From Veillonellaceae bacterium (lineage in GTDB: Bacteria; Bacillota; Negativicutes; Veillonellales; Veillonellaceae), in NCBI GenBank assembly GCA_900765165.1, contig CAAFQR010000003.1, positions 1 to 64,000 on the forward strand: DNA of 64,000 bases, written 5' to 3'. Position 1 is the stretch's first letter; every line of letters begins with the position of its first letter. The notes below the pieces were generated by a model. It did no database searches and was not told the origin of the DNA. It saw only the letters and a program-made list of their open reading frames with translations. The position numbers and the translations under genes are program-made. Below are positions 35,366 to 44,431 of this stretch, piece by piece.

Positions 35366-36133
35366 ATGTTATTAGTAGTTGATGTGGGGAATACCAATAT
35401 TGTATTGGGCGTGTATGATGACAAGAAATTAATTGGTCACTGGCGTATTTCAACGGACCGCGTACGCACCACCGACGAATACGGCGTGTTGATCATGAAC
35501 TTATTTTTCCATGACCGCACCGTCAATGTAAGCGACATTGATGCGATTATCATTTCATCGGTAGTACCGCCGTTGATGCCGACCTTAGAGCGTGTGTGCT
35601 TGCGTTATTTCAACGTAAAGCCGATCATCGTAGGCCCTGGCACCAAGACGGGCATGGCTATCAAATATGATAATCCGCGCGAAGTTGGTGCGGACCGTAT
35701 CGTAAATGCAGTAGCAGCCTACGATAAATACGGCGGCCCCATTATCGTCATCGATTTTGGTACGGCTACCACCTATTGTGCTATTTTGGCTAACGGCGAT
35801 TACATCGGTGGCGCCATTGCACCGGGCATCCAGATTTCGGCGGAAGCGTTATTCCAGCGTGCTGCTAAATTACCGCGTATTGAAGTGCGCAACCCCGGTC
35901 ATGTTATTTGCCGCAACACGGAAACATCGATGCAGTCCGGCGTTCTCTTTGGCTATGTAGGCCAGGTAGAAGGCATTGTAGCGCGCATGAAGGCAGAACT
36001 GAAGGCGGACGCTAAGGTTATCGCAACCGGCGGTTTGGCACAGCTCATCAATGCAGAAACCGATGTTATCGATCACATTGAGCCCATGTTAACACTAGAA
36101 GGATTACGATTGTTGTATGAACGAAATAAATAA
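35366..36133 (+). CDS. coaX: Type III pantothenate kinase
   Basis: A 255-residue ASKHA-fold kinase for the first step of CoA synthesis, pantothenate to 4'-phosphopantothenate, feedback-insensitive and needing a monovalent cation. DVGNTN is at residues 6-11, GADRIVN at 108-114 and DFGTATT at 130-136; the family's second glycine-rich element ATGGLAQLI is near the C-terminus. ATG 35366 lies 13 bases after TGGAGG. The end overlaps dusB by 17 bases. birA-coaX-dusB is a usual Firmicute cluster. Confidence 0.95.
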   Translation: MLLVVDVGNTNIVLGVYDDKKLIGHWRISTDRVRTTDEYGVLIMNLFFHDRTVNVSDIDAIIISSVVPPLMPTLERVCLRYFNVKPIIVGPGTKTGMAIKYDNPREVGADRIVNAVAAYDKYGGPIIVIDFGTATTYCAILANGDYIGGAIAPGIQISAEALFQRAAKLPRIEVRNPGHVICRNTETSMQSGVLFGYVGQVEGIVARMKAELKADAKVIATGGLAQLINAETDVIDHIEPMLTLEGLRLLYERNK

Positions 36134-37127
36134 TACGTCGTGGCAGATTGGCTCGGTAACGATACCGGGCCGTGCCATTTTAGCGCCTATGGCCGGCGTT
36201 AGCGATATTGCGTACCGCTTGCTGGCTAAGGAGCACGGCGCAGCCATGGTGTGCACCGAAATGGTGAGCGCTATGGGCATTAAATATGAAAATGAACACA
36301 CCAAGGACCTGTTGTTTATGGAGTCCGTAGAGCACCCGGTGTCCATGCAGATTTTCGGCTCGGACCCGGACGCTATTGCCGGTGCCGCTCAAGTGGTGGC
36401 TCGTGCCGGTGCGGATATTGTAGACATCAACATGGGGTGCCCGGTGAAGAAAATTGTCACGTCCGGCGATGGGTCGGCGTTGATGAAAACACCGGATTTG
36501 GCAGTGCGCGTTGCGGAAGCGGCAGTGAAGGCTGTTGATATTCCTGTAACGGTTAAGATGCGTATTGGCTGGGATGACGAGTCTAAAAACGTTGTGGCGT
36601 TAGCTAAGCGCATGGAATCCGTTGGCGTAGCCGCTGTGGCGGTTCATGGTCGAACCCGTGAGCAAATGTACAGCGGTAAGGCTGACTGGTCGTACATTAA
36701 AGCCGTTAAGGACGAATTATCCATTCCGGTTATTGGCAACGGCGATATTTTCGAGCCGGAAGATGCGGCAGCAATGCTCGCTGAAACCGGTTGTGACGCT
36801 GTTCTCGTAGGCCGCGGTGCTCAGGGTAATCCTTGGATTTTTGAACGCATTAACCGCTTTTTAGCGGATGGCACAGTGGTGCCGGGACCGACCTTTGAAG
36901 AGCGAGTAGACATGCTGCTGAAGCATTTTGACTTGCTCTGCAAGTACAAGGGAGAGTCCTTGGCAGTGCGCGAAATTCGCACCCACGCCGGTTGGTATTT
37001 GAAGGGCATGCCGGAAGCGGCAAGGTGGCGCAATTACATCAACACGGTGCTGACGGGGGTTAATTTCAGAAGCGCTTTAAGTGAATATAAAGAAAGCCTG
37101 TCCCACACCGGGAAGTTTGACAATTAA
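36117..37127 (+). CDS. dusB: tRNA-dihydrouridine synthase (DusB-like)
   Basis: A 336-residue FMN enzyme that reduces uridine to dihydrouridine in the tRNA D-loop using NADPH. The TIM barrel begins with [16 protein letters not shown]; the catalytic Cys is residue 108 in [14 protein letters not shown] and [13 protein letters not shown] bind flavin and tRNA; GNGDI and [10 protein letters not shown] are the C-terminal phosphate-binding turns. ATG 36117 lies inside the end of coaX. The stop codon overlaps the spacer of the greA promoter. Confidence 0.94.
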   Translation: MNEINNTSWQIGSVTIPGRAILAPMAGVSDIAYRLLAKEHGAAMVCTEMVSAMGIKYENEHTKDLLFMESVEHPVSMQIFGSDPDAIAGAAQVVARAGADIVDINMGCPVKKIVTSGDGSALMKTPDLAVRVAEAAVKAVDIPVTVKMRIGWDDESKNVVALAKRMESVGVAAVAVHGRTREQMYSGKADWSYIKAVKDELSIPVIGNGDIFEPEDAAAMLAETGCDAVLVGRGAQGNPWIFERINRFLADGTVVPGPTFEERVDMLLKHFDLLCKYKGESLAVREIRTHAGWYLKGMPEAARWRNYINTVLTGVNFRSALSEYKESLSHTGKFDN

Positions 37128-37146
37128 GCTTTTAAATTGATATAAT
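37117..37146 (+). promoter_or_regulatory. Strong SigA promoter of greA-lysS
   Basis: TTGACA (37117-37122), an 18-bp spacer and TATAAT (37141-37146), both perfect; it overlaps the end of dusB. Confidence 0.8.
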
Positions 37147-37184
37147 ATTACGAGCTAAAAGCAGAAAATACGCAAGTATAAAGT

Positions 37185-37214
37185 AAAGGTGTCAGCAAAT
37201 GGCACTTTTTCTTT
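37185..37214 (+). terminator. Terminator-like hairpin in the greA leader
   Basis: AAAGGTGTC (37185-37193) pairs with GGCACTTTT (37201-37209), with two G-T pairs and a 7-base loop, and is followed by T-rich sequence. It lies between the strong promoter and greA, so it could end dusB transcripts, attenuate greA, or yield a roughly 60-nt leader RNA. Confidence 0.45.
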
Positions 37215-37251
37215 ATAAGAGCAACTCTATACATTAAAGGAGCGATTGATC

Positions 37252-37725
37252 ATGGCAGAGGTAAAAGAAACGTTATTGACGGCCGAAGGCCTTAAAAAGT
37301 TAGAAGAAGAATTAGCGCATTTTAAATCGGTGCGTCGTATTGAAGTAGCACAGCGTATTAAGACGGCTATTGAATACGGTGACATCAGCGAAAACTCCGA
37401 ATATGATGACGCTAAGAACGAACAGGCTTTTATCGAAGGCCATATCATCGAATTGGAAAACAAAATCAACACCGCTAAGATTATCGACGAAAAGACGCGT
37501 ACTAGCGCCGTTTCCGTTGGTAGTAAGGTTAAGTTGCTCGACACCGCTTACAACGAAGAAATCGAATACGTAATCGTAGGTTCTTCCGAAGCGGATCCGT
37601 TTAACAACCGCATTTCCAATGAATCCCCGGTTGGTAGCGCTATTTTGGGCAAAAAACAGGGCGATAGCGTTGAAGTAAATACGCCGGACGGCCCGGTTAC
37701 CTTCAAAATCTTGTCCATTAGCTAA
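37252..37725 (+). CDS. greA: Transcription elongation factor GreA
   Basis: A 157-residue factor that enters the RNA polymerase secondary channel and stimulates cleavage of backtracked RNA. The N-terminal coiled coil carries the acidic tip motif [13 protein letters not shown], and the C-terminal FKBP-like domain has [17 protein letters not shown] 37252 is chosen: AAAGGAG ends about 9 bases upstream, whereas the in-frame TTG at 37246 is too close. lysS follows after 53 bases, the same pairing as in Bacillus relatives. Confidence 0.96.
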   Translation: MAEVKETLLTAEGLKKLEEELAHFKSVRRIEVAQRIKTAIEYGDISENSEYDDAKNEQAFIEGHIIELENKINTAKIIDEKTRTSAVSVGSKVKLLDTAYNEEIEYVIVGSSEADPFNNRISNESPVGSAILGKKQGDSVEVNTPDGPVTFKILSIS

Positions 37726-37778
37726 TTGAATTTTACAGTTTATAGAATAGTTTACATAGAGCAGCAGGAGGCTTGACG

Positions 37779-39317
37779 ATGAGCGAAGAAAAAAAGAATT
37801 CTGTCCGCGATCAGCAGCAGGACTTAAATGACCAGATGTTGATCCGTCGCGAAAAATTAGCCCGCTATGAAGAAGACGGTATTTATCCGTTTGGTCAGCG
37901 GTTTGTAGTGCAGCAGCACGCCAAGGATATCAAAGACGATTTCCGTAACTTTGAAGACCAGCCGGTAACCATTGCCGGTCGTTTGATGACGATTCGTTCT
38001 CATGGTAAAACGGCGTTTGCTAATATTCGCGATTTATCCGGTGATATTCAGGTTTACTTCCGTAAGGACGTATTGGGCGAAGACGCTTACAAACATGTAA
38101 AAATGCTCGATATGGGCGATATTGTAGGCATTGAAGGCCACGTATTCCGCACTCATATGGGTGAAATCACCGTTAAAGTGGACAAATTGACGTTGCTCTC
38201 CAAGTCCCTCCGTCCGTTGCCGGAAAAATGGCATGGTTTGAAGGATACGGAGCTCCGTTACCGTCAGCGTTACCTCGATTTGATCGTAAATCCGGAAGTG
38301 CGCGCGACCTTCGTAAACCGTACGAAAATCGTATCCAAAATGCGCCAGTACATGAACGCACATCACTTCATGGAAGTAGAAACGCCAATGTTGCACGCTA
38401 TTCCTGGCGGTGCGGCAGCGCGTCCGTTCATTACGCATCACAACGCGTTGGACATCGACATTTACATGCGTATTTCGCCGGAATTGCATTTGAAACGCTT
38501 AATCGTTGGTGGTTTGGAACGCGTATTTGAAATCAACCGCTCCTTCCGTAACGAAGGTATCGACAACCGTCATAACCCGGAATTCACCATGATGGAATCT
38601 TACCAGGCCTATGGCAATTTCGAAGATGCTATTGAATTAACGGAAAACATCGTAGCTTACTGTGCTAAGGAAGTTTTGGGCACTACTAAAATTAACTACC
38701 AGGGCACGGAAATCGATTTGACGCCGCCATGGAACCGCATTACCATGCAGGAAGGTATCAAGCAGTACACCGGCGAAGATTTCGACGCTGTTGAAACTAT
38801 CGAAGAAGCACGCGCTATTGCTGACCGCTTGAACGTTGAATACACGGACCGCGACGGCATTGGCAAGATTATCAACCTTTGCTTCGAAGACTATGTAGAA
38901 GAAAACTTGATTCAGCCGACCGTTGTATATGGTCATCCGGTAGAAATTTCGCCGTTGGCAAAACAGAACCGCGAAAAACCGTTGACTACGGAACGTTTCG
39001 AATGCTTTATCTATGGCCGTGAATTGGCTAATGGCTATTCGGAATTAAATGACCCGATTGATCAGCGTCAGCGTTTCGAAAAACAGTTGTTAGAACGCGC
39101 TGCCGGCGATGACGAAGCACATCGTATGGATGAAGACTTCGTAGCGGCTTTGGAATATGGCTTGCCGCCAACAGCTGGTTTGGGTATCGGCGTTGACCGC
39201 TTGGTAATGTTCTTGACGGACTCCGCTTCTATTCGTGACGTATTGCTCTTCCCGTTGATGAAACCGGAATTGGATACGCCGGCCGAAGAAGCTGAAGAAG
39301 GCAAAGACGCAGAATAA
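37779..39317 (+). CDS. lysS: Lysyl-tRNA synthetase, class II
   Basis: A 512-residue cytoplasmic synthetase that charges tRNA-Lys. The N-terminal OB-fold anticodon domain spans about 55-165 ([23 protein letters not shown]). Class II motif 1 lies around [15 protein letters not shown], motif 2 is [18 protein letters not shown], and motif 3 is [18 protein letters not shown] 37779 follows CAGGAGG with good spacing; the TTG at 37773 abuts it. A hairpin follows the stop codon. Confidence 0.96.
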   Translation: MSEEKKNSVRDQQQDLNDQMLIRREKLARYEEDGIYPFGQRFVVQQHAKDIKDDFRNFEDQPVTIAGRLMTIRSHGKTAFANIRDLSGDIQVYFRKDVLGEDAYKHVKMLDMGDIVGIEGHVFRTHMGEITVKVDKLTLLSKSLRPLPEKWHGLKDTELRYRQRYLDLIVNPEVRATFVNRTKIVSKMRQYMNAHHFMEVETPMLHAIPGGAAARPFITHHNALDIDIYMRISPELHLKRLIVGGLERVFEINRSFRNEGIDNRHNPEFTMMESYQAYGNFEDAIELTENIVAYCAKEVLGTTKINYQGTEIDLTPPWNRITMQEGIKQYTGEDFDAVETIEEARAIADRLNVEYTDRDGIGKIINLCFEDYVEENLIQPTVVYGHPVEISPLAKQNREKPLTTERFECFIYGRELANGYSELNDPIDQRQRFEKQLLERAAGDDEAHRMDEDFVAALEYGLPPTAGLGIGVDRLVMFLTDSASIRDVLLFPLMKPELDTPAEEAEEGKDAE

Positions 39318-39326
39318 GTTTATCAC

Positions 39327-39351
39327 GCGCTTACGGCTCAGCCGTAAGTGC
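39327..39351 (+). terminator. Hairpin after lysS
   Basis: GCGCTTACGGC (39327-39337 region) pairs with GCCGTAAGTGC (39341-39351), followed by TTGTATT; the weak T-tract implies partial termination. Confidence 0.5.
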
Positions 39352-39374
39352 TTGTATTATGGTCGAATAAACAG

Positions 39375-39403
39375 TTGACAACAGCTGGATATTCGATTAT
39401 AAT
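39375..39403 (+). promoter_or_regulatory. Strong SigA promoter of rplU-prp-rpmA
   Basis: TTGACA (39375-39380), 17 bp, TATAAT (39398-39403), both perfect. Confidence 0.85.
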
Positions 39404-39410
39404 AAATCAG

Positions 39411-39510
39411 TCATAGTTTAGGTACGCCTGAACTATTGCAGCCGCATGGAGAGGTTCGTAAACGTCGCTCCGGCGACTACCGAATTCAGCGAGTTCGAAA
39501 ACAAGGAGGT
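39411..39510 (+). ncRNA. Probable ribosomal protein L21 leader
   Basis: The leader of about 100 nt between the promoter and rplU contains GCCTGAACTATTGCAGCCGC, a GGAGAGGTTCG element and stem-forming GTCGCTCCGGCGAC. Position and motif content fit the Firmicute L21 leader that senses free L21 and represses the rplU operon. This is judged from memory of the family; a covariance-model search would settle it. Confidence 0.6.
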
Positions 39511-39516
39511 GTCAAT

Positions 39517-39828
39517 ATGTACGCAATCATCAAAACCGGTGGTAAACAGTATCGCGTAGCTGAAGGCGATGTTATTACCATTGAAAAATTGGACGCAGAG
39601 GCTAATGCAGCCGTAACCTTTGACGAAGTTTTAACCGTTGTTAACGACGGTGACGTTAAAGTAGGCGCTCCGCTTGTGGACGGTGCAAAAGTAACGGGTA
39701 CAGTACTTGAACAGGGGAAAGCGAAAAAGATTTTGGTTTTCAAATACAAAGCAAAATCCAACTATCGCCGTCGCCAGGGTCATCGTCAGCCGTTCACTAA
39801 AGTTCGCATTGAATCCATTCAGGCGTAA
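39517..39828 (+). CDS. rplU: 50S ribosomal protein L21
   Basis: A 103-residue protein, the usual length, that binds 23S rRNA. It begins [18 protein letters not shown] and has the conserved C-terminal [26 protein letters not shown] 39517 follows AAGGAGGTG; the longer frame from 39436 runs through the leader RNA and is not coding. Confidence 0.97.
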   Translation: MYAIIKTGGKQYRVAEGDVITIEKLDAEANAAVTFDEVLTVVNDGDVKVGAPLVDGAKVTGTVLEQGKAKKILVFKYKAKSNYRRRQGHRQPFTKVRIESIQA

Positions 39829-39830
39829 GC

Positions 39831-40145
39831 ATGATAACTATTGCGTTGAAACGCGATAAGGTAGGCCACATCGTGGCATGCACTATTGCGGGACATGCGG
39901 AGTATGACGATCACGGTTATGACATTGTCTGCGCTGCCGTTTCGGTGCTAAGCTGTACAGCACTTTTGGGGCTGACACAAATAGCCAACCAAGATGGCGA
40001 CTATGATAATGAATCCGGTCGTTGTACCATACAATTACGCGGTACTCTTACCGCAGAGGGTCAGACTATATTAGAGACGATGGCACTTGGTTTACAAGAA
40101 ATCGCTCGTCAGTATGCTGACTTTGTAACATTTAGTGAGATGTAG
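39831..40145 (+). CDS. prp: Ribosomal-processing cysteine protease Prp
   Basis: A 104-residue protease that removes the N-terminal extension of ribosomal protein L27 in Firmicutes and Fusobacteria. The catalytic pair is visible in GHAEYDDHGYDIVCAAVS: His22 and Cys34, the same numbering as the characterised Staphylococcus enzyme. It sits 2 bases after rplU and 12 bases before rpmA, the standard rplU-prp-rpmA order. Its substrate L27 here has a matching extension. Confidence 0.94.
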   Translation: MITIALKRDKVGHIVACTIAGHAEYDDHGYDIVCAAVSVLSCTALLGLTQIANQDGDYDNESGRCTIQLRGTLTAEGQTILETMALGLQEIARQYADFVTFSEM

Positions 40146-40157
40146 GAGGTGAACTCG

Positions 40158-40442
40158 ATGTTTACTTTTGATTTGCAGTTATTTGCACATAAAAAAGGTG
40201 TGTCCAGTACCCGTAACGGTCGCGACAGTGAATCCAAACGCCTTGGCGTTAAATGCCACGACGGTTCCGTTGTTAAAAGCGGTAACATCATTGTTCGTCA
40301 GCGCGGTACGCACTTCCATCCGGGCACTAACGTTGGTATCGGTAAAGATGACACGTTGTTTGCATTGGTTCCCGGTAAAGTTGCTTTCGAACGTGCAGGT
40401 CGCTATAACCGTAAGGTAAGCGTATACCCTGTAGAAGGCTAA
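40158..40442 (+). CDS. rpmA: 50S ribosomal protein L27 with Prp-cleaved N-terminal extension
   Basis: A 94-residue protein near the peptidyl transferase centre. The first 10 residues [10 protein letters not shown] are an extension not found in L27 of most other bacteria, followed by [22 protein letters not shown]. The LQLFA-H junction resembles the LQFFA-S site cut by Prp; the residue after the cut is His. ATG 40158 follows TAGGAGGTG; the in-frame GTG at 40149 lies inside that site. Confidence 0.96.
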   Translation: MFTFDLQLFAHKKGVSSTRNGRDSESKRLGVKCHDGSVVKSGNIIVRQRGTHFHPGTNVGIGKDDTLFALVPGKVAFERAGRYNRKVSVYPVEG

Positions 40443-40458
40443 TAACAGGAAACATAAT

Positions 40459-40498
40459 AAGTCGCTATTAGAGTATATTCTCTGATGGCGACTTTTTG
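40459..40498 (+). terminator. Terminator after rpmA
   Basis: AAGTCGC (40459-40465) pairs with GCGACTT (40488-40494), with an inner AGAG/CTCT helix and a T5 run. Confidence 0.8.
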
Positions 40499-40537
40499 CT
40501 TGTAGCGGTTATTAAATAAAAGTGATAGTGGGAATGG

Positions 40538-40566
40538 TTCACAAAAAGCCCGTTTTGATGTATAAT
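40538..40566 (+). promoter_or_regulatory. Promoter of hydG
   Basis: TTCACA (40538-40543), 17 bp, TATAAT (40561-40566). The leader of about 140 nt holds a small hairpin (GGTG...CACC around 40634-40653) and no riboswitch that I recognise. Confidence 0.6.
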
Positions 40567-40713
40567 TAATTATATTTAATTGATTCAATATAGTATTGGA
40601 AAAAGGCATAATTACTATGTTCTTGCCGTATGGGTGTCAAATGTCGGCACCTGATTTGGCGCTTAACACGCTCCCAGCGGCCCAGCTATAGATTTGCAGA
40701 AAAGGAGACAAGT

Positions 40714-42132
40714 ATGTACGATGTAAAATCTTCCAAGGCGGAAGAATTTATTAATCATGAAGAGATATTGGATACCTTAGCGTATGCGGAAGCCAATAAA
40801 GAGAATCGTGAATTGTTGGATCAGATTTTGGCTAAGGCAGCTACATATCATGGATTGAATCATCGTGAAGCGGCTGTTTTGTTGGAATGCCCTTTGCCGG
40901 AATATAAGGAAAAGCTCTTTGCTTTGGCTAAGGAAATCAAACAAAAGATTTACGGCGATCGAATCGTTTTATTCGCACCGTTGTATTTGTCCAATTATTG
41001 CATCAACGGGTGTGTATACTGCCCGTACCATGCTAAAAACCGCAATATTTCTCGTAAGAAGTTGACCCAGGATCAGGTTCGCGAGGAAGTTATGGCATTG
41101 GAAGCATTAGGCCATAAGCGTATCGTTATTGAATCCGGTGAAGACCCGATTAATAACCCGTTGGAATACATTTTGGAATGTATTAAGACGATTTACAGCA
41201 TTAAGAACGAAAACGGCGAAATCCGTCGTGTTAATGTAAATATCGCTGCTTGCGAAGTAGAAGACTACAAGAAGTTACACGAAGCAGGCATCGGTACCTA
41301 TACATTGTTCCAGGAAACGTACAATAAACAGAACTACGAAATGTTACATCCCCATGGCCCGAAGAGCAACTACGCTTACCATACGGAAGCTATGGACCGC
41401 GCTATGAAGGGTGGCATCGATGACGTAGGTATCGGCGTATTGTATGGCTTGGAACATTACCGTTACGACTTCGTAGGTCTTTTGATGCATGCAGAACACT
41501 TGGAAGCCGTATTCGGCGTTGGTCCGCACACCATCAGCGTACCGCGTATTTGCCCGGCTGACGACATCGATGTTGATGACTTCAGCAATGCCGTACCGGA
41601 CGATGTATTCGAAAAAATCGTTGCTTTGATTCGCGTATCTACGCCGTACACCGGTATGATTATGTCTACCCGTGAAAGCAAACGCATGCGTGAACGCGGC
41701 TTGGCTTTGGGTATTTCCCAGATCTCCGGCGGTTCCCGTACCAGCGTAGGCGGTTACGCCGAAGAAGAATTGCCGGAAGATAACTCCGCACAGTTCGATA
41801 CTAGCGACCGTCGTAGCCTTGACGAAATCGTTGAATGGTTGTTAGGCCTTGGCTATGTACCGAGCTTCTGTACTGCTTGCTACCGTGCAGGCCGTACGGG
41901 CGACCGCTTCATGGCTTTGGCTAAGAGCGGCCAGATTCACAACTGCTGCCAGCCGAACGCCTTGATGACCTTGAAGGAATACCTCTTGGACTATGCAACG
42001 GACGAAACGCAGGCAACCGGTGACGCTGTTATCGAAAAGCAGCTTGACCTTATCAAGAACGAAAAGGTTAAAAAGGCCGCAACGGACTACATCGGTCAAA
42101 TGGAACATGGCGAACGTGATTTCCGCTTCTAA
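40714..42132 (+). CDS. hydG: [FeFe]-hydrogenase H-cluster radical SAM maturase HydG
   Basis: A 472-residue radical SAM enzyme that lyses tyrosine to make the CO and cyanide ligands of the [FeFe]-hydrogenase H-cluster. The SAM cluster motif CINGCVYC has Cys96, Cys100 and Cys103. The C-terminal auxiliary cluster motif CTACYRAGRTGDRFM has Cys386 and Cys389, with a third Cys in HNCCQPN at 411/412. The ESGEDP and GVLYGLEHYRYDF segments also match HydG rather than ThiH. ATG 40714 follows AAAGGAG. HydE, HydF and the hydrogenase are not in the window. The organism is expected to be an anaerobe that makes or consumes H2. Confidence 0.92.
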   Translation: MYDVKSSKAEEFINHEEILDTLAYAEANKENRELLDQILAKAATYHGLNHREAAVLLECPLPEYKEKLFALAKEIKQKIYGDRIVLFAPLYLSNYCINGCVYCPYHAKNRNISRKKLTQDQVREEVMALEALGHKRIVIESGEDPINNPLEYILECIKTIYSIKNENGEIRRVNVNIAACEVEDYKKLHEAGIGTYTLFQETYNKQNYEMLHPHGPKSNYAYHTEAMDRAMKGGIDDVGIGVLYGLEHYRYDFVGLLMHAEHLEAVFGVGPHTISVPRICPADDIDVDDFSNAVPDDVFEKIVALIRVSTPYTGMIMSTRESKRMRERGLALGISQISGGSRTSVGGYAEEELPEDNSAQFDTSDRRSLDEIVEWLLGLGYVPSFCTACYRAGRTGDRFMALAKSGQIHNCCQPNALMTLKEYLLDYATDETQATGDAVIEKQLDLIKNEKVKKAATDYIGQMEHGERDFRF

Positions 42133-42196
42133 TTGATAATTAAAATAGGTACAAAAGCGAGAGGTTTTTTCGATACCGCTTTTGAAACCCCAAAGA

Positions 42197-42233
42197 GGGC
42201 GGGTAGCTATCAAGTGTAGCTATCCGCCCTTTT
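42197..42233 (+). terminator. Terminator after hydG
   Basis: GGGCGGGTAGCTA pairs with TAGCTATCCGCCC across a 7-base loop, followed by TTTTATT. A second weaker hairpin (AAAAGCG/CGCTTTT, about 42153-42184) precedes it. Confidence 0.85.
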
Positions 42234-42299
42234 ATTGCGTTACTTATGGGTTTTTATTACAGTGATTAATGAGAAAATGAGCAAATACACTCTTTTATT

Positions 42300-42318
42300 G
42301 ATAATGATAATGGTGTAT
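42300..42318 (+). promoter_or_regulatory. Fur-box-like site 1, over the -10 of the recJ operon
   Basis: GATAATGATAAT begins the site, matching the first 12 bases of the classical 19-bp Fur box; the right third matches poorly (about 13 of 19 overall). It overlaps the likely -10 TATAAT at 42316-42321. Confidence 0.45.
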
Positions 42319-42327
42319 AATAAAACT

Positions 42328-42346
42328 GTAATGATAATGATAATAA
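42328..42346 (+). promoter_or_regulatory. Fur-box-like site 2, downstream of the -10 of the recJ operon
   Basis: ATGATAATGATAATAA contains repeated GATAAT hexamers in the array form bound by Fur. It lies just downstream of the -10, where a bound repressor would block initiation or clearance. Confidence 0.45.
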
Positions 42347-42415
42347 ACAAGAATATCCAAGATGACTTGGATGTATCGAGAAATAATTTCAGTTAGTATA
42401 AGTATAAGTGAGAAG

Positions 42416-44431
42416 ATGACTATGAAGGAGACGAAAGAAAAACGCTGGCGCATCATGCCGGGACAACCGACAACTGAATCAGAGCTTAGCACCGCGCTGG
42501 GCGTTCATCCCATCGTCGCCAAGCTACTGGTAAATCGCGGCATTACAACTGTCGCTGCAGGTACCGAGTTCTTGCACGGTACCTTGGATACATTGCTGGA
42601 CCCCTTCGGCTTGAAGGGCATGACGGAAGCCGTGGCAGCCATTGAAAAGGCCTTAGCGGCTAAGGAACCCATTGTCGTCTATGGCGATTATGACGTGGAC
42701 GGCATTACGGCTACGTCGCTGTTATATCGCTTCCTGAAGAAATGCGACGCTCAGGTAAGCTATTACATTCCGGAACGCCAAAGCGAGGGCTACGGCTTAA
42801 ATGCGGAAGCGCTGGAGCATATTATTGAGCAGGGCGCTAAGCTGGTTATCACTGTGGACTGCGGCATTAGCTCCCACGACATCGTAGCCGGTGTTAAGGA
42901 CAGGCTGCCGATGATCATCACAGACCATCATAATGCGCCTGAAATCATTCCTAATTCGGTAGCGGTTATTAATCCAAAACAGCCCGGTTGCTTGTATGAA
43001 GACAAGAACCTGTCCGGTGTAGGCGTAGCCTTTAAGCTGTGCCAGGCCTTGTGGCTAAAGCGCACCGGTCAGCCATACCTAGATGATTTGGACATTGTAG
43101 CCTTAGGCACCGTAGCCGACGTGGTACCGCTTATCGGCGAAAACCGCGTTATCGTTGAAGCCGGCTTACGTAAAATGAACGACGCCCCTAATTTGGGCAT
43201 TGCGGCGCTTATCGATGTAGCTGGTCTTAACGACAAGAAGATTACCGCCGGTCACATTGGTTTCACCTTAGCACCGCGACTTAACGCCGCCGGCCGTGTA
43301 ACCCATGCCACAAGAGCAGTCGAGCTCTTAACGACGGCGGATCCGGATACGGCGCAGGCCGTAGCGGAAGAGCTGCAAGCAACGAATATGGAACGACAAG
43401 CCATCGAACGGTCTATCCACGAAGAGGCACGCCTCGACGTGGTAAACCAAGGTGAGGGCGCCGATAAGGTCATCGTCGTAGCCGGCGAAGGCTGGCATCC
43501 CGGTGTTATCGGTATCGTCGCTTCAAGGCTCGTAGAAGAGTTCTATAAGCCCACTATGGTTATCAGTGTTCATGACGGTATTGGCAAAGGCTCGTGCCGC
43601 AGCATTGAAAACTGTAACATTTACGAAGCTTTAAAATCGGCAGAAGATTTGCTGTTACAATTTGGTGGTCACCACCAGGCGGCTGGTTTCAGCATCGACG
43701 AAGCGAACATTCCGGCCTTGCGGGAGCGCTTGACGCAGTACTGCAAGGAACATCTTACAGACGAAGATTATGTGCCTATCGTTGACATCGACGCTACCAT
43801 GACGGCAGCCGATGTAAACATTGAGCTTATCGACCAAATCGGCACATTAGAGCCGTATGGCATGGGGAACAGCACACCCATCTTTGCACTGCCCGACGCG
43901 ACGGTGCGCGATGTGTACTTAATGGGCCATCAGAAGAACCATTGTAAGATTATTTTAGATGGGCCTGGCGACACGGCGCTGGATGCCATTGCTTGGCAAG
44001 GAGAAGCGTACCACAGCGAGATTTACCCCGGTGAATCGGTGCGCGTAGCTTTTTCCTTGCAGAAGAACGAATGGCAAGGGCGCGTAACGCCACAGCTTAT
44101 CATACAGGACATTTCCTTACTGAAGCCGCAGCGAGCGAAGCTTACGACAGAAGGGCTTCGGGAAATGTACGTCTTAGTTAAGAATATTTTCCGCGGTGCT
44201 ACGGCGCCGAAATATATAGTGACCGCCGAGGTGATTCACCGTCATCCGGCCGGTCAAACCGACAAGGAAGCGCTCTTGGCGTTAGCCGTTTTCGAGGAGC
44301 TTGGCATCCTCAAGGAAGAACGGCATGACGACGGCGCGCCGATTTATCGGTGGTGCCATGTAAAAGGCAAATTAGAACTTATAACATCACTGACATTTTT
44401 GAAATACAGTGCACAGGAGGTGGGAATATGA
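42416..44431 (+). CDS. recJ: Single-stranded-DNA-specific exonuclease RecJ
   Basis: A 671-residue DHH-family 5'-3' exonuclease for recombination and mismatch repair. It begins with KRWRIMPGQ typical of Firmicute RecJ; motif I VVYGDYDVDGITATS is at about 88-101, the DHH triad at 170-172, and the DHHA1 region has GSCRSIENCNIYEAL and QFGGHHQAAGFSI. An OB-fold and a C-terminal RecJ_C-like extension follow. The start is uncertain: ATG 42416 or 42422 has a weak GTGAGAAG site, and the longer frame to 42362 is possible but overlaps the control region. The stop overlaps rel in ATGA. Confidence 0.92.
   Translation: MTMKETKEKRWRIMPGQPTTESELSTALGVHPIVAKLLVNRGITTVAAGTEFLHGTLDTLLDPFGLKGMTEAVAAIEKALAAKEPIVVYGDYDVDGITATSLLYRFLKKCDAQVSYYIPERQSEGYGLNAEALEHIIEQGAKLVITVDCGISSHDIVAGVKDRLPMIITDHHNAPEIIPNSVAVINPKQPGCLYEDKNLSGVGVAFKLCQALWLKRTGQPYLDDLDIVALGTVADVVPLIGENRVIVEAGLRKMNDAPNLGIAALIDVAGLNDKKITAGHIGFTLAPRLNAAGRVTHATRAVELLTTADPDTAQAVAEELQATNMERQAIERSIHEEARLDVVNQGEGADKVIVVAGEGWHPGVIGIVASRLVEEFYKPTMVISVHDGIGKGSCRSIENCNIYEALKSAEDLLLQFGGHHQAAGFSIDEANIPALRERLTQYCKEHLTDEDYVPIVDIDATMTAADVNIELIDQIGTLEPYGMGNSTPIFALPDATVRDVYLMGHQKNHCKIILDGPGDTALDAIAWQGEAYHSEIYPGESVRVAFSLQKNEWQGRVTPQLIIQDISLLKPQRAKLTTEGLREMYVLVKNIFRGATAPKYIVTAEVIHRHPAGQTDKEALLALAVFEELGILKEERHDDGAPIYRWCHVKGKLELITSLTFLKYSAQEVGI

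Noticed and set aside
40567..40713. Riboswitch in the hydG leader
   Set aside because: Only a small hairpin is visible; it matches none of the common aptamers that I can recognise.
42362..42415. Upstream extension of recJ to 42362
   Set aside because: The extra residues do not resemble RecJ, and they begin close behind the Fur-box-like control region without a ribosome binding site.
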